From: Cupriavidus laharis
GTDB lineage: Bacteria; Pseudomonadota; Gammaproteobacteria; Burkholderiales; Burkholderiaceae
Assembly (NCBI RefSeq): GCF_914271435.1
Contig: NZ_CAJZAI010000005.1
Coordinates: 1-64,000 of the forward strand
Direction of reading: 5' to 3'
DNA: 64,000 nt
Shown here: positions 25,296 to 33,373 of the stretch, one piece after another
Position numbering within the stretch: position 1 is the first letter of the stretch
Layout: the number at the start of each line of letters is the position of its first letter
Program-made: the position numbers and the translations under genes
The notes under the pieces: generated by a model
What the model was told of the DNA's origin: nothing
Databases searched by the model: none
Seen by the model: only the letters and a program-made list of their open reading frames with translations

Positions 25296-25808
25296 GGTGC
25301 GGATGTGTTGTCGTCAGAAGTATCGTGGGCGCGCTGACTCGCTTTGTACTGGTTTGCAGTCCGCCGGTGCCCACCAGGATCGCTTTTGCCATTTCCCAAG
25401 ATACGGAATACACGCCGTGCATCAATAGGGATACCCTTAAAGTCATCCGCGTTTTTTGGTCCGAAATGGCGCCGCAGGGGTCTGGCACTAACTGGTGCCT
25501 TACTGGCCGGCGATGCCGTCGCGCTGATGCGATGGGGCTGTTCAATTTCGGGATCGTGCTGCCGCTGGCCATACTTAGGGCGGGGAGCTCACCTTGGCGC
25601 CATCTGCGCTTCCAGCGCCTGTGAGTCGATGTCGGCCTTCGTGCCGACGCCGTACGCAACAGCGGCAACTTGGTGAAACCTTGTTCAATCAGAAGGCCAC
25701 TGTGCAAGTCGAATGGCAAGTCACGGGTGCTCGCGCGTTCGGATAGGTATCATCGTGACGGTCCGCCGTCCGTTGCGGAGTGACTTCAATGGGACGCCCC
25801 CCCTTTTC
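25296..25808. other. About 500 bp without a convincing gene
   Basis: Several open frames exist on both strands, including one of about 150 codons on the minus strand (25255-25719), but none has a recognisable domain, natural composition or ribosome site. The base composition is slightly lower in GC than that of its neighbours. It probably contains decayed sequence upstream of the broken PAAR-cluster gene and the promoter of the SWIM gene. Confidence 0.45.
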
Positions 25809-27584
25809 ATGTCCGAAACACCAAAGCTTGCTGAAATTCTCACGCTAGACGAAATCCAGTCGCTGGCCGACGCAAAGACGTTCGCGCGCGGCCTGGCCTA
25901 TTTCCATGACGGCGCCGTATCCCGTCTTGAGGAAGGCGAAGGCACTGTTCGCGCCAGCGTACGCGGCACGCGACCGTACCGGGTCGAGCTCGCCGTCGCT
26001 GATGATGGTGAACTCGCCTATGTATGCAACTGCCCCGTTGGCGATGACGGCATCTTCTGCAAGCACGCGGTATCCGTTGCACTCTCCTGGCTCGAGAACT
26101 CTGGCGAAGAGGTGTTCCATGCCGAAAAGGATACCCAGCAGAAGCCGCGCAAGAAGCGTAAGACCTATGCGGAACTGATACGCGAATACGTGGAGACGCT
26201 GGACAAGAGCGAGCTTCAGGAGCTGCTACTGGAAGCTGCAGATCTCGACCTCACGTTGCGCGACAAGCTGCTGCTCGCCGCGCGTACGGCACAGGCAACC
26301 GATCTGCCCAGCATGAAAGCTGCTGTGCGGCAGGCAACCCGGATATCCCGAGCGCTGGACTGGCGGGAAGCTGACGCATACGGAGAAGGCCTGATGTCGC
26401 TGGCAGACATGTTGCGTGAAAGGCTTGCAGGACCGCACGCGGTGCAAGTGGTGGAACTGTCGGAACTGGCGATTGCCGGTGCGGAAAACAGTCTCGGGCA
26501 GATCGACGATTCCAACGGCGGGGTGATGCCCGGCATCCTCGAACTGGCATCTGTCCATCTCGACGCATGCAAACAGACCGGCCCTGACCCTGTAAAGCTC
26601 GCGGAGCGACTCTTCCGCCTGCAGACAGAGGGGGAATGGGACACCTTCTACAACGTCTTGCCAGCGTATGAGGAACCTCTGGGCAAGAGCGGGTTGCGTC
26701 GCTACCGGCAACTGGTCAGCGAGGCGTGGGAGACTTTGCCGGTGCTTGGTCCTGCCAACGAGTTTCGACAGTCATTCGACTCGCGACGAATGAGGCTCGA
26801 GCAAGCCATGCTAGCGCTGGCGGAGCTTGACGGCGACGTCGATGCACTCATTGGAATTTGCGCCAAGGACCTGTCGAGTCCATACCGCTTTCTGCAGATA
26901 GCAGAGCTTTGCGTGAAGCACGGACGACCGGACGATGGGCTCGAGTGGGCAGAGCGCGGCCTCAAGGAATCGGGCACGAATGTGGACCCGCGCCTGCTCG
27001 ACTTCTGTGTCGATGCCTATCTGCGTCGAAAGGAGTTCGACCGGGCCAACGCGCTTGCATGGCGTCGGTTCGAAATGCGACCGATGGCAGATGCGTTCCC
27101 GGCATTGATGAAGGTCGCTACGGCTACCGGCAAGCTTGATGAAGTTCGCGAGCATGCACTGGAACACCTCAGGGCGCTGATCACGAAGGAGGAGTCAACG
27201 GCACGATCGAAGCGCCATGGCTGGCAAACGCCGACGCGCACCGAACTGGTCAAAATTTTCCTCTCGGAGAACAAGAACGACGTGGCCTGGGACGCCTTCA
27301 TGGGTGGCCCGACCTCGACGCAGCTCTGGCCGAGGATGGCAGCTGTTCGCGGCAAGACGCATCCCCATGACGCGATTGCGCTTTATCGACAGCTGCTTCC
27401 GGTCGCTGCAGATAGCGGCACCCGCAATGCGCGCTATGACGAGGCATTTGAAATCGTGCGCGCCATCGGCAGCCTGAGGGCAAAGATGGGGGAGCGCACG
27501 GAGTTCACCAGGGAACTGGATGAGATTCGCACGACCTATCGCGCGAAGCGCAACTTCATCAAGTTGCTGGCCACATTGTCTTGA
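25809..27584 (+). CDS. SWIM zinc-finger protein with long alpha-helical repeat region
   Basis: The 591-residue protein has an N-terminal SWIM zinc finger, with the CXC and CXH ligands visible in YVCNCPVGDDGIFCKHAVSV (about residues 75-94). A basic linker (QQKPRKKRK) and a long, mostly helical region of TPR-like character follow to the end. SWIM domains bind DNA or proteins. Bacterial relatives of this layout are common but uncharacterised, often near SWI2/SNF2 helicases; none is adjacent here. The ATG at 25809 begins MSETPKLAEILTLDEIQSLA and fits the family start better than the longer frame from 25713. The molecular function is not known. Confidence 0.88.
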   Translation: MSETPKLAEILTLDEIQSLADAKTFARGLAYFHDGAVSRLEEGEGTVRASVRGTRPYRVELAVADDGELAYVCNCPVGDDGIFCKHAVSVALSWLENSGEEVFHAEKDTQQKPRKKRKTYAELIREYVETLDKSELQELLLEAADLDLTLRDKLLLAARTAQATDLPSMKAAVRQATRISRALDWREADAYGEGLMSLADMLRERLAGPHAVQVVELSELAIAGAENSLGQIDDSNGGVMPGILELASVHLDACKQTGPDPVKLAERLFRLQTEGEWDTFYNVLPAYEEPLGKSGLRRYRQLVSEAWETLPVLGPANEFRQSFDSRRMRLEQAMLALAELDGDVDALIGICAKDLSSPYRFLQIAELCVKHGRPDDGLEWAERGLKESGTNVDPRLLDFCVDAYLRRKEFDRANALAWRRFEMRPMADAFPALMKVATATGKLDEVREHALEHLRALITKEESTARSKRHGWQTPTRTELVKIFLSENKNDVAWDAFMGGPTSTQLWPRMAAVRGKTHPHDAIALYRQLLPVAADSGTRNARYDEAFEIVRAIGSLRAKMGERTEFTRELDEIRTTYRAKRNFIKLLATLS

Positions 27585-27641
27585 GCTGTCCCGTAGCCAG
27601 CGCAAGACCGCCGCCACAGCTTGTCGCTGTCGGCCCCTCCG

Positions 27642-28079
27642 TCATTCAGGAAGGAATTCCTGCGAGAGAACGTCATCCATGGCCCACGGCAACACTTCCG
27701 GGAATACATCGAGGTCCAGGCCGGTCTCATTGCTCGCAACGCTCCTGGCCTTCGACCATACGATGTCGAGCCACGCAGCATCACCAAATTTGCCGCGCAA
27801 GCTTGGCGCTTCATTGAGAAAGTAGGCAACTTCCTTGCGCTGAGTGCGAATGGTGAACTGCCAGTTCTTGCTGCGGCGGGACGGCTGAAACTGCCACTTC
27901 AACAGATGTGCAAGCAGCACGGACATCCGACTTGCCAATTCGCGTTGCTCGCCCTTGCCCACGTCCTCGATCTCTTCGGCAATATGTTGAACGTCGATGG
28001 CCGACAGCTTGCCAGCACGCAGCAGCGCGGCCTGCTCGCTCGCCCATGCCACCACGTCCGTCTCGTAGGTAGTACCCAT
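27642..28079 (-). CDS. DUF29 family protein
   Basis: The 145 residues match the DUF29 pattern: YETDVVAWASEQAALLRAGK, then IDVQHIAEEIEDVGKGEQRELASRMSVLLAHLLKWQFQP, SWxxTI-like NWQFTIRTQR, and WLDIVWSKARSVASNETGLDLDVFPE. The family occurs widely in cyanobacteria and proteobacteria with no known biochemical role. The start at 28079 has GGAG about 8 bases upstream. An 18-bp palindrome at 28110-28127, nearly identical to one in front of the next gene, suggests shared control. The small HTH-like gene lies 50 bp upstream on the same strand. Confidence 0.85.
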   Translation of the reverse strand: MGTTYETDVVAWASEQAALLRAGKLSAIDVQHIAEEIEDVGKGEQRELASRMSVLLAHLLKWQFQPSRRSKNWQFTIRTQRKEVAYFLNEAPSLRGKFGDAAWLDIVWSKARSVASNETGLDLDVFPEVLPWAMDDVLSQEFLPE

Positions 28080-28109
28080 GACTGACTCCATCAAAAGTGA
28101 CTGAATAGT

Positions 28110-28127
28110 AGATGCACATGTGCACCT
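28110..28127. promoter_or_regulatory. Palindromic operator upstream of the DUF29 gene
   Basis: AGATGCAC-AT-GTGCACCT is a near-perfect 8+2+8 inverted repeat located 31 bp upstream of the DUF29 start, where repressor binding would block transcription. Its core GTGCAC arms match the second site at 28376-28393. Confidence 0.65.
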
Positions 28128-28129
28128 AC

Positions 28130-28363
28130 TCAAACTCGTTTTGCTGGCTTCCCGATGGTCTTCCTGGCATGGTTGATCACCGCATCCGGGCAATTGCGTC
28201 GCCGCGCGCTGTCCGGTGCTGCCAGATACGACTTCCAGGTGGACAGGGAAATCGGAAAGGCTTGGCCCTTGTTGACCAACGCCAGCGCTTCGGCCTGGGT
28301 AATTCCGGCTTGCTCGATCAGGGCGCGTAGCACCGCGCCGTTATCCTCTTTGACTTCGCTCAT
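28130..28363 (-). CDS. Small HTH-like protein, possible autoregulator
   Basis: The 77-residue protein contains a helix-turn-helix-like stretch (VLRALIEQAGITQAEALALVNKGQAFPISLSTWKSYLAAP, about residues 11-50) in which helix 2 and the following helix resemble those of small Cro/C1-type DNA-binding proteins, and a basic tail (HARKTIGKPAKRV). The start at 28363 follows a perfect 18-bp palindrome by 12 bp, and a matching palindrome precedes the next gene, so it is a good candidate for the protein that binds both. It is not assigned to a named family by eye. Confidence 0.6.
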   Translation of the reverse strand: MSEVKEDNGAVLRALIEQAGITQAEALALVNKGQAFPISLSTWKSYLAAPDSARRRNCPDAVINHARKTIGKPAKRV

Positions 28364-28375
28364 AACGCCGCGTCC

Positions 28376-28393
28376 AGGTGCACTTGTGCACCT
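28376..28393. promoter_or_regulatory. Palindromic operator upstream of the small HTH-like gene
   Basis: AGGTGCAC-TT-GTGCACCT is a perfect 8+2+8 palindrome 12 bp upstream of the HTH-like gene start. Sixteen of its 18 positions agree with the site at 28110-28127, and both are followed by TA. Confidence 0.7.
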
Positions 28394-28596
28394 AGAGTAG
28401 CACAAGCGTACACGCGCACGCCGGTAGCTGCGCCGAAATCGGCGAGCCGGGCCATCTCGCGATCCTGGTCGCAGGTCAGCGTCTGAGCGATTGCAGCCTG
28501 GCCGTGCAACCGGCCAAGGCCGAATCCGCAATCGCGTCGGGCATCCTGATCAGCAACACGGCGCGGCTAATGCGCTCGACCAGCGCGCCCACGGCT

Positions 28597-28641
28597 GATC
28601 TGCGTGAAATCGGATGCGACTGGCTGCAAGGTTTTCTGCTA
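28597..28641 (+). pseudogene. Fragment of an EAL-domain gene
   Basis: The plus strand here encodes LREIGCDWLQGFLL, which matches the conserved end of EAL domains (compare LREIGCDRGQGFLL in the intact gene at 19897-22392). No open gene surrounds it. The DNA differs from the intact gene, so it is the remnant of a different EAL protein, not a recent duplication. Confidence 0.5.
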
Positions 28642-28681
28642 TTGAGCTTTTCCTATTTCGCGACAAATCAAAATGACCACT

Positions 28682-28773
28682 GTCATTCCCGCGCAGGCGG
28701 GAATCCAGCGTCTTTGAAGTCCCCCGAAAGGGGGACAAAAAGTCACTGGGTCCCCGCCTGCGCGGGGACGACG
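28682..28773. repeat. Dispersed palindromic repeat, copy 1
   Basis: About 92 bp with two hairpin arms: ATTCCC-N8-GGGAAT at 28685-28704 and GTCCCCGCCTGCGCGGGGAC at 28750-28769, joined by CCAGCGTCTTTGAAGTC and a C/G-rich centre. A second copy with the same arms and linker lies at 42958-43048 between dnaN and dnaA. The first arm fits the ATTCCC-N8-GGGAAT pattern of neisserial dRS3-type repeats. Confidence 0.85.
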
Positions 28774-28888
28774 AATATTTGGGCGTTGTCGTGAATTATG
28801 GAAAGCTCAATAGTGCGGCCTGTAGCTACAGCGCGCGAGAATGGAGGTGGCAGAGATTGCCAGACGCCCTGGCTGCCAGCCAAGGCGC

Positions 28889-29791
28889 TCAACCCTGCTC
28901 TCCCTTTGCCTTCAAAAAATCCACAAACGCCCGCAACGGCGCCGGCAAATGCCTTCGCCCCGGATAGTAAAGAAACGGCCCTGCGAACCGCTGCCACCAA
29001 GGCTCAAGAATCGGCTCCAGCGCCCCGTTTTCGAGATATGGCCGCAGCTTCCCCTCGAAGATGTGGATCACCCCAACCCCAGCCAGCGCCGCACTGATCG
29101 CCAGGTCAATCGACGCAGCAGGCCGGATCAGCAACCGGTGCGGCGGATCCAGCCGCAACGCCTCCCCATCGCGCTCGAACACCCACGGCGGCGTCGCGCC
29201 GCTGGCGAACTGTCCGCGCAGGCAGACGTGCGAGAGCAGATCGCGCGGATGCTCCAGCCTGCCGTGCTTGTCGAGATAGCCAGGCGTTGCCGCCGTCGCG
29301 AAGCATTGCACGCGTGGCCCGATCGGGATGGCGACCATGTCCTGCTCAAGCCGCTCCTCGTAGCGGATGCCTGCGTCGCAGCCGATGGCCAGCACGTCGA
29401 CGAACCCATCCTCGACCACGACCTCTACGCGGATGTCGGGGTAGGCCTCCAGGAACGGCGGGAGGATGGCTGGCAACACCGTCCACGCGGCGCTCGACGG
29501 CACGTTCAGCTTGAGCGTGCCGGATGGCTTGTCGCGGAAGGCGTTCAGGACGTCCAGCGCGGACTCCATCTCGCTGAACAGCGGCGTGAGCCGCTCGAGC
29601 AGGCGCAGCCCCGCTTCGGTCGGGGCGACGCTGCGCGTGGTGCGGTTGAGCAGGCGCAGGCCCAGCTTCGCCTCCAGGCGGCGCACGGCGATGCTGAGGC
29701 TCGACGCCGAGACACCGCTGATCCGCGCCGCATCCCGAAAGCCCCCGGCGCGGGCCACCGACACGAACGCGGCCAGATCGTTGAATTCCAT
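28889..29791 (-). CDS. LysR-family transcriptional regulator
   Basis: The 300-residue protein starts MEFNDLAAFVSVARAGGFRDAARISGVS, with the winged-helix motif continuing ASSLSIAVRRLEAKLGLRLLNRTTRSVAPTEAG (residues about 18-62). The C-terminal substrate-binding domain follows (GTLKLNVPSSAAWTVLPAIL, DIRVEVVVEDGFVDVLAIGCDAGIRYEERL). It resembles regulators of the CrgA/aldo-keto-reductase-linked type. The upstream region contains TTCAAAATTTGAA, a palindrome that fits LysR binding, and a diverged copy of that whole upstream region precedes the aldo/keto reductase at 30841. It was therefore probably once directly divergent from that gene and regulates it. Confidence 0.92.
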   Translation of the reverse strand: MEFNDLAAFVSVARAGGFRDAARISGVSASSLSIAVRRLEAKLGLRLLNRTTRSVAPTEAGLRLLERLTPLFSEMESALDVLNAFRDKPSGTLKLNVPSSAAWTVLPAILPPFLEAYPDIRVEVVVEDGFVDVLAIGCDAGIRYEERLEQDMVAIPIGPRVQCFATAATPGYLDKHGRLEHPRDLLSHVCLRGQFASGATPPWVFERDGEALRLDPPHRLLIRPAASIDLAISAALAGVGVIHIFEGKLRPYLENGALEPILEPWWQRFAGPFLYYPGRRHLPAPLRAFVDFLKAKGEQG

Positions 29792-29800
29792 GCCAGTGTT

Positions 29801-29888
29801 CAAAATTTGAAACAACTTACTCAGCCTAGCCAGGAAAATGAAACAGTGCAAACGCTGCACGATACTGGCGCCAACCTTCATCAAGGAT
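29801..29888. repeat. Promoter-like repeat, copy 1 (LysR side)
   Basis: This region and 30747-30835 align over about 88 bp: both begin GTTCAA-TTTGAAAC, keep AAACAGTGCAA in the middle and end ATACTGGCGCCAACCTTC-TCAAGGA. Together they bracket the toxin-antitoxin module. In the second copy the sequence runs straight into the aldo/keto reductase ribosome site. Confidence 0.75.
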
Positions 29889-30000
29889 GGGCGTGGCCTC
29901 AGGACGCGATTCACCGCCCGGCACCTCGGCACGAACACCGGCGCTGTTTCCCCCGTTCGGCTGCCATCTGCCTTGACCAGCCGCTGACAATCGGACTAAG

Positions 30001-30015
30001 ATGGACTAAGTCCAT
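30001..30015. promoter_or_regulatory. Palindromic operator of the toxin-antitoxin pair
   Basis: ATGGACT-A-AGTCCAT is a perfect 7+1+7 inverted repeat ending 11 bp before the antitoxin ATG; the half-element GGACTAAG is also repeated just upstream (29993-30000). Phd/VapB antitoxins autoregulate at sites of this kind. Confidence 0.65.
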
Positions 30016-30026
30016 CAGGAGCGATC

Positions 30027-30263
30027 ATGCATACTGTCAATATCCACGACGCCAAGACGAACTTTTCCCGTTTGGTTGATGCCGCGTCAGGAGGAGAAGA
30101 AATCATCATCGCGAAGGCCGGTAAGCCAGCCGCCCGGCTGGTGCCAATGGAGCGAGTCAAGGTGGCCCGCCGGTTCGGTGTCTTGAAGGGAAAGATCCGC
30201 GTTGCGGACGATTTCGACGCCCCGCTGCCAGATGATGTGATTGCAGAATTTGAAGGTCGTTGA
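30027..30263 (+). CDS. Phd/YefM-type antitoxin
   Basis: The 78-residue protein has the type II antitoxin start MHTVNIHDAKTNFSRLVDAA, followed by GEEIIIAKAGKPAARLVPM, the DNA-binding Phd/YefM fold. Its tail (DDFDAPLPDDVIAEFEGR) is the toxin-neutralising segment seen in antitoxins that pair with PIN toxins. AGGAG lies about 6 bases upstream. Its TGA overlaps the toxin ATG (TGATG), ensuring coupled translation. The operator at 30001-30015 predicts autoregulation. Confidence 0.93.
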   Translation: MHTVNIHDAKTNFSRLVDAASGGEEIIIAKAGKPAARLVPMERVKVARRFGVLKGKIRVADDFDAPLPDDVIAEFEGR

Positions 30264-30640
30264 TGCGCTTGCTTCTCGATACGCATATCTACCTGTGGGC
30301 CGTGGCTGACGATCGCAAGTTGTCAAAAGCCGCGCGCAAGATTATTTCCGACGCCGATGAGGTCTTCGTCAGCAGCGCAAGCATTTGGGAAGCGTCGATC
30401 AAGGCAGGTCTGGGTAAGCTGGACGCCAATGTGACCGAGCTTGTTTCCGCAATCGAAACCAGTGGATTCACAGAACTCCCTGTCCGCGCGGCACATGCGG
30501 CCCTGGTCCGCAACCTGCCGGATATTCATCGCGACCCGTTTGATCGATTGCTGATCGCTCAGGCCATGCATGAGCCGCTTCGACTGCTCACTGCGGATGG
30601 CCATCTGGCGGCTTATACCAATCTCGTTGAAACGGTGTAG
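30263..30640 (+). CDS. PIN-domain ribonuclease toxin (VapC-like)
   Basis: The 125-residue toxin has the PIN acidic residues in LLLDTHIYLWAV (Asp near residue 5), SSASIWEASIKAGLGKL (Glu) and HRDPFDRLLIAQAM (two Asp), with DGHLAAY near the end. These form the Mg-dependent RNase centre that cuts tRNA or mRNA in VapC-like toxins. The exact arrangement (DPFDRLLIAQA) is that of the Phd-partnered PIN subgroup. It is complete and in frame, so the module is probably functional. The pair lies between two copies of a promoter-like repeat. Confidence 0.93.
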   Translation: MRLLLDTHIYLWAVADDRKLSKAARKIISDADEVFVSSASIWEASIKAGLGKLDANVTELVSAIETSGFTELPVRAAHAALVRNLPDIHRDPFDRLLIAQAMHEPLRLLTADGHLAAYTNLVETV

Positions 30641-30746
30641 AGGTACGTATGCCGCAGGTGCCCTTGCCGGCCAACCGCTGAGCACCTCTTCGGACACATC
30701 GCGGCCCACCACACGAACACAACAAAGCCGTTGTATGCTGGCGCTG

Positions 30747-30835
30747 TTCAATTTTTGAAACAGCCCATTCAATCCAGATCGGATTATCAAACAGTGCAAG
30801 CCTGACCATACTGGCGCCAACCTTCCTCAAGGAGA
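30747..30835. repeat. Promoter-like repeat, copy 2 (aldo/keto reductase side)
   Basis: This is the second copy of the 88-bp sequence at 29801-29888, about 70 percent identical by eye. It includes TTCAATTTTTGAA in place of TTCAAAATTTGAA and leads directly into GGAGAGCGCC and the reductase ATG. Confidence 0.75.
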
Positions 30836-30840
30836 GCGCC

Positions 30841-31743
30841 ATGTCCCCCACATCCCAACCTCGCCGCCCCGCCACCACCTACACCCTTGCCGGCCGCACC
30901 GTGAACCGCATGGGCTACGGCGCCATGCAGCTCGCCGGGCCCGGCGTGTTCGGCCCGCCGAAGGATCGTGACGCAGCGATCGCCGTGCTACGCGAAGCCG
31001 TCGCGTCCGGCGTCAACCACATCGATACGAGTGATTTCTACGGCCCGCACATCACCAACCAGCTCATCCGCGAAGCCCTCCATCCGTACCCCGATGACCT
31101 GGTGATCGTCACCAAGGTAGGCGCCCGCCGCGGCGAAGACGCCTCGTGGCTGCCGGCGCTTGAGCCGGAGGCCATCCGGCAAGCGGTCCATGACAACCTG
31201 CGCAATCTGGGGGTGGAGGTGCTGGATGTCGTCAACCTGCGGCTCATGGGGGATATCCATGCGCCGACGGAAGGCTCGATCGAAAGGGAGGTCACTGCGC
31301 TGGCCGAGCTGCAAAGGCAGGGGCTGGTTCGCCACATCGGGCTGAGCAACGTGACGTCGGCGCAGGTGGCGCAGGCGCAGAAGATTGCGCCAGTTGTCTG
31401 TGTGCAGAACCAGTACAACCTGGTGCAGCGTGGCGATGATGCGCTGGTGGATGAACTGGCGGAGAAGGGGATTGCGTACGTGCCGTTCTTTCCGCTTGGC
31501 GGGTTCACGCCGATTCAGTCGGCGGGGTTGTCAAAGGTGGCGGAAAGGATCGGAGCGACGGCGATGCAGGTGGCGCTGGCCTGGTTGCTGCATCGGGCGC
31601 CGAATGTGTTGTTGATCCCGGGGACTTCGTCGGTGGGGCATTTGAGGGAGAACTTGAGGGCGGGGGAGATTGTGTTGACGGATGATGTGCTGGCGGAGCT
31701 GGATGCGATTGGAGGCGCAACGCGCGGGCATGCGGTTGCGTGA
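30841..31743 (+). CDS. Aldo/keto reductase family oxidoreductase
   Basis: The 300-residue protein is an NADPH-dependent aldo/keto reductase TIM barrel. Catalytic Asp and Tyr are in VNHIDTSDFYGPH and catalytic Lys is in VIVTKVGAR; the usual barrel His position lies in VVNLRLMGD, where Arg or Met replaces it, as in several members of this subgroup. Cofactor-site residues are in LLIPGTSSVGHLRENL. The ATG at 30841 follows GGAGAG. The upstream repeat is shared with the LysR gene at 28889-29791, suggesting LysR control before the toxin-antitoxin insertion. The last 250 bp become strikingly G/T-rich. A fragment of a homologous gene survives at 34073-34130. The substrate is unknown. Confidence 0.92.
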   Translation: MSPTSQPRRPATTYTLAGRTVNRMGYGAMQLAGPGVFGPPKDRDAAIAVLREAVASGVNHIDTSDFYGPHITNQLIREALHPYPDDLVIVTKVGARRGEDASWLPALEPEAIRQAVHDNLRNLGVEVLDVVNLRLMGDIHAPTEGSIEREVTALAELQRQGLVRHIGLSNVTSAQVAQAQKIAPVVCVQNQYNLVQRGDDALVDELAEKGIAYVPFFPLGGFTPIQSAGLSKVAERIGATAMQVALAWLLHRAPNVLLIPGTSSVGHLRENLRAGEIVLTDDVLAELDAIGGATRGHAVA

Positions 31744-31829
31744 GTCCGTCGCAGCGATCAGCGGCTGGGACTTGAGGGAAGACTGAGGCTTCAGCTTGCA
31801 GCACGACACCGGTGCCAGAACCAGAACGG

Positions 31830-32215
31830 CGCGAGATCAATTGTCTCGCGCCGGTTTGCTTTCAGGCCCGCTGTGAGCGGGCCTGTCCCTCGTCAGACTA
31901 GCGACTGCAGGCGGTCGGCGTTCTGGTCGATCTGCTGCTTGAGCGGCAAGAGCAGGGCGTGGAGGCCCGTGCAATCGGGGATGTCGTCGCTCTGCAGGGT
32001 GGTGCTCTGCATAGCGACCTCTGTGTGTAAGCAATAGAGGCTCGCCGTCCGCTGTCATCGAGTGGGCGAGCACGAGGCAGGAAGACAGACCGGCACGTAC
32101 CGCCGGCGAGCCTGAAGGCTCTCCCTCCGCGGCTCGCGCATAGAGGCATACGTAGGCGAAAGACGAGAACTTACCGCTTCGCTGCTCGTCCGGCGTTCGT
32201 GGCTCAGGCTGCCAG
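31830..32215 (-). pseudogene. Relic copy 1 of the small repeated gene with its hairpin-rich leader
   Basis: Positions 31840-32010 match the 3' part and downstream hairpin of the intact gene at 33374-33700, including CAGGCCCGCTGTGAGCGGGC and CGGCGTTCTGGTCGATCTGC. The N-terminal two thirds of the coding part are deleted. Positions 32013-32215 then match its leader (33701-33895) over the full length, with conserved GAGCC-tetraloop-GGCTC and GCTTCGCTGCTCGTC elements. The leader is thus better preserved than the coding sequence it precedes. Confidence 0.8.
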
Positions 32216-32356
32216 TAGATGAGGCAACACAGAGCAATGCGTCTGGTTGAAAGCCCGGTTCGAACATCTTGCCGAGGTGATGTGTCTCCCCCAGTAAACA
32301 TTGTCCTGCGGGGTGCCGATATAGTAGGACATCTCTTTATAAGCAAAAAATTGAAA

Positions 32357-32980
32357 ATGGATATCACAACCGATAAAAAAAAAATTCTGTACAAATCTTC
32401 AAAAATGCCTCATAAAAAATGGGCTGTAGTACTGCAGTGGCCTATTATTTCAGCGACACTTGCCTTGGTCGGAAGCCTTCTTGGAAGTGTACTGGGCCAA
32501 TTGGTGAATGCATCCACGGAGGCGGACAAAGTGATTCGCGTCAAGCTGGAAGATGCATATCACAGTGCAGTTTCCCTTCCGGAATTTGCGACAGATTTCC
32601 ATATGGCTGCTTTTGGACCTATGACTCCGCAGAACTTCAGTCTTGCAGCCAATCGGTACGATGCTGCAAGACTGAGGTTTTCGGAACGGGTTTCCAAGAT
32701 TGTAGAGGTGAGGGATCTGTACGAGCCTCGTATCAGCGAAGCTGCAGGCAACGTTGTTACGTGCGCCCATGAATTTGGCAGAATTGTGGGCGATTTATTT
32801 CTTATAGAAGCCGAACAATATGGGCAACTAGTGATTCACCCCAAGTCATACTCGAACCCTGCGCTACCTCTGACTCGGGCCGAAGTAATTGGCGTGGCAG
32901 TAAAAAAGAGGCTTGACTGCGAGCGCTTTGACGAGAACTTAAAGCGGGCCATTTCTTCGGCAATGAAACACCATCTGTAA
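32357..32980 (+). CDS. Membrane-anchored hypothetical protein, low-GC
   Basis: The 207-residue frame from ATG 32357 has a basic N terminus (TDKKKILYKSSKMPHKKW), one membrane segment with GxxxG spacing (WPIISATLALVGSLLGSVLG) and a mostly helical, charged C-terminal part of about 150 residues. The codon use is clearly more AT-rich than in the neighbouring genes, a sign of recent acquisition. It lies between relic copy 1 and the intact copy 2 of the repeated small gene. No family is recognised. Single-span proteins with a helical cytoplasmic part occur in defence islands, but nothing here shows such a role. The longer frame from 32219 overlaps the repeat relic and is less likely. Confidence 0.6.
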   Translation: MDITTDKKKILYKSSKMPHKKWAVVLQWPIISATLALVGSLLGSVLGQLVNASTEADKVIRVKLEDAYHSAVSLPEFATDFHMAAFGPMTPQNFSLAANRYDAARLRFSERVSKIVEVRDLYEPRISEAAGNVVTCAHEFGRIVGDLFLIEAEQYGQLVIHPKSYSNPALPLTRAEVIGVAVKKRLDCERFDENLKRAISSAMKHHL

Positions 32981-33373
32981 ATAGGGGCGAGGTGCATTAC
33001 GCTGGTCGGAAGGCCCTGACGACCGTGCGCAAGGCAAGAAGGGGGGTATGTAGGCCATAGCATCACATTGGGCTAGAAGCGGGGGGCATTGCTGGCCGGA
33101 GACGCCCTCGCCCCGGTGCCGATGGGCTGTTCCAATTCCAGATAGTGCTTGTCGGCCGAGGTCGAGTAGCTGCCAGGACTTGGGCCTACTATGCCGGGAG
33201 GCTGATATCACATTGTCGTGATGACCTACTTTGCGGCAATCAGTGGCTGTGTCTTGCTGGAGTAATAGGGCTTCGGATTGCAGCACTTCAAGATGCCACA
33301 ACGAGAGCGACGCAGGGCCAGCAGGCTCGCGCCGTTTTACTTTCAGGCCCGCTGTGAGCGGGCCTGCCCCCCG
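32981..33373. other. Intergenic stretch with downstream hairpin of the repeated small gene
   Basis: No gene is seen. Positions 33340-33365 hold the hairpin CAGGCCCGCT-GTG-AGCGGGCCTG that also follows copy 1 (about 31861) and, in degraded form, copy 3. The rest has patches resembling the sequence after the aldo/keto reductase gene (TTGCAGCAC), consistent with a duplicated and decayed unit. Confidence 0.45.

Noticed and set aside
25255..25719. Possible 154-codon gene on the minus strand
   Set aside because: Composition rich in Arg, Ser and Thr without domain or ribosome site; it overlaps the broken gene upstream of PAAR.
28682..28773. Possible CRISPR repeat
   Set aside because: Only two copies 14 kb apart, with internal hairpins and no spacers or cas genes.
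30263..30640. Aldo/keto reductase promoter repeats read as ends of a transposon carrying the toxin-antitoxin pair
   Set aside because: The repeats are direct and diverged, show no transposase or target duplication, and match a promoter region; a mobile element is not supported.
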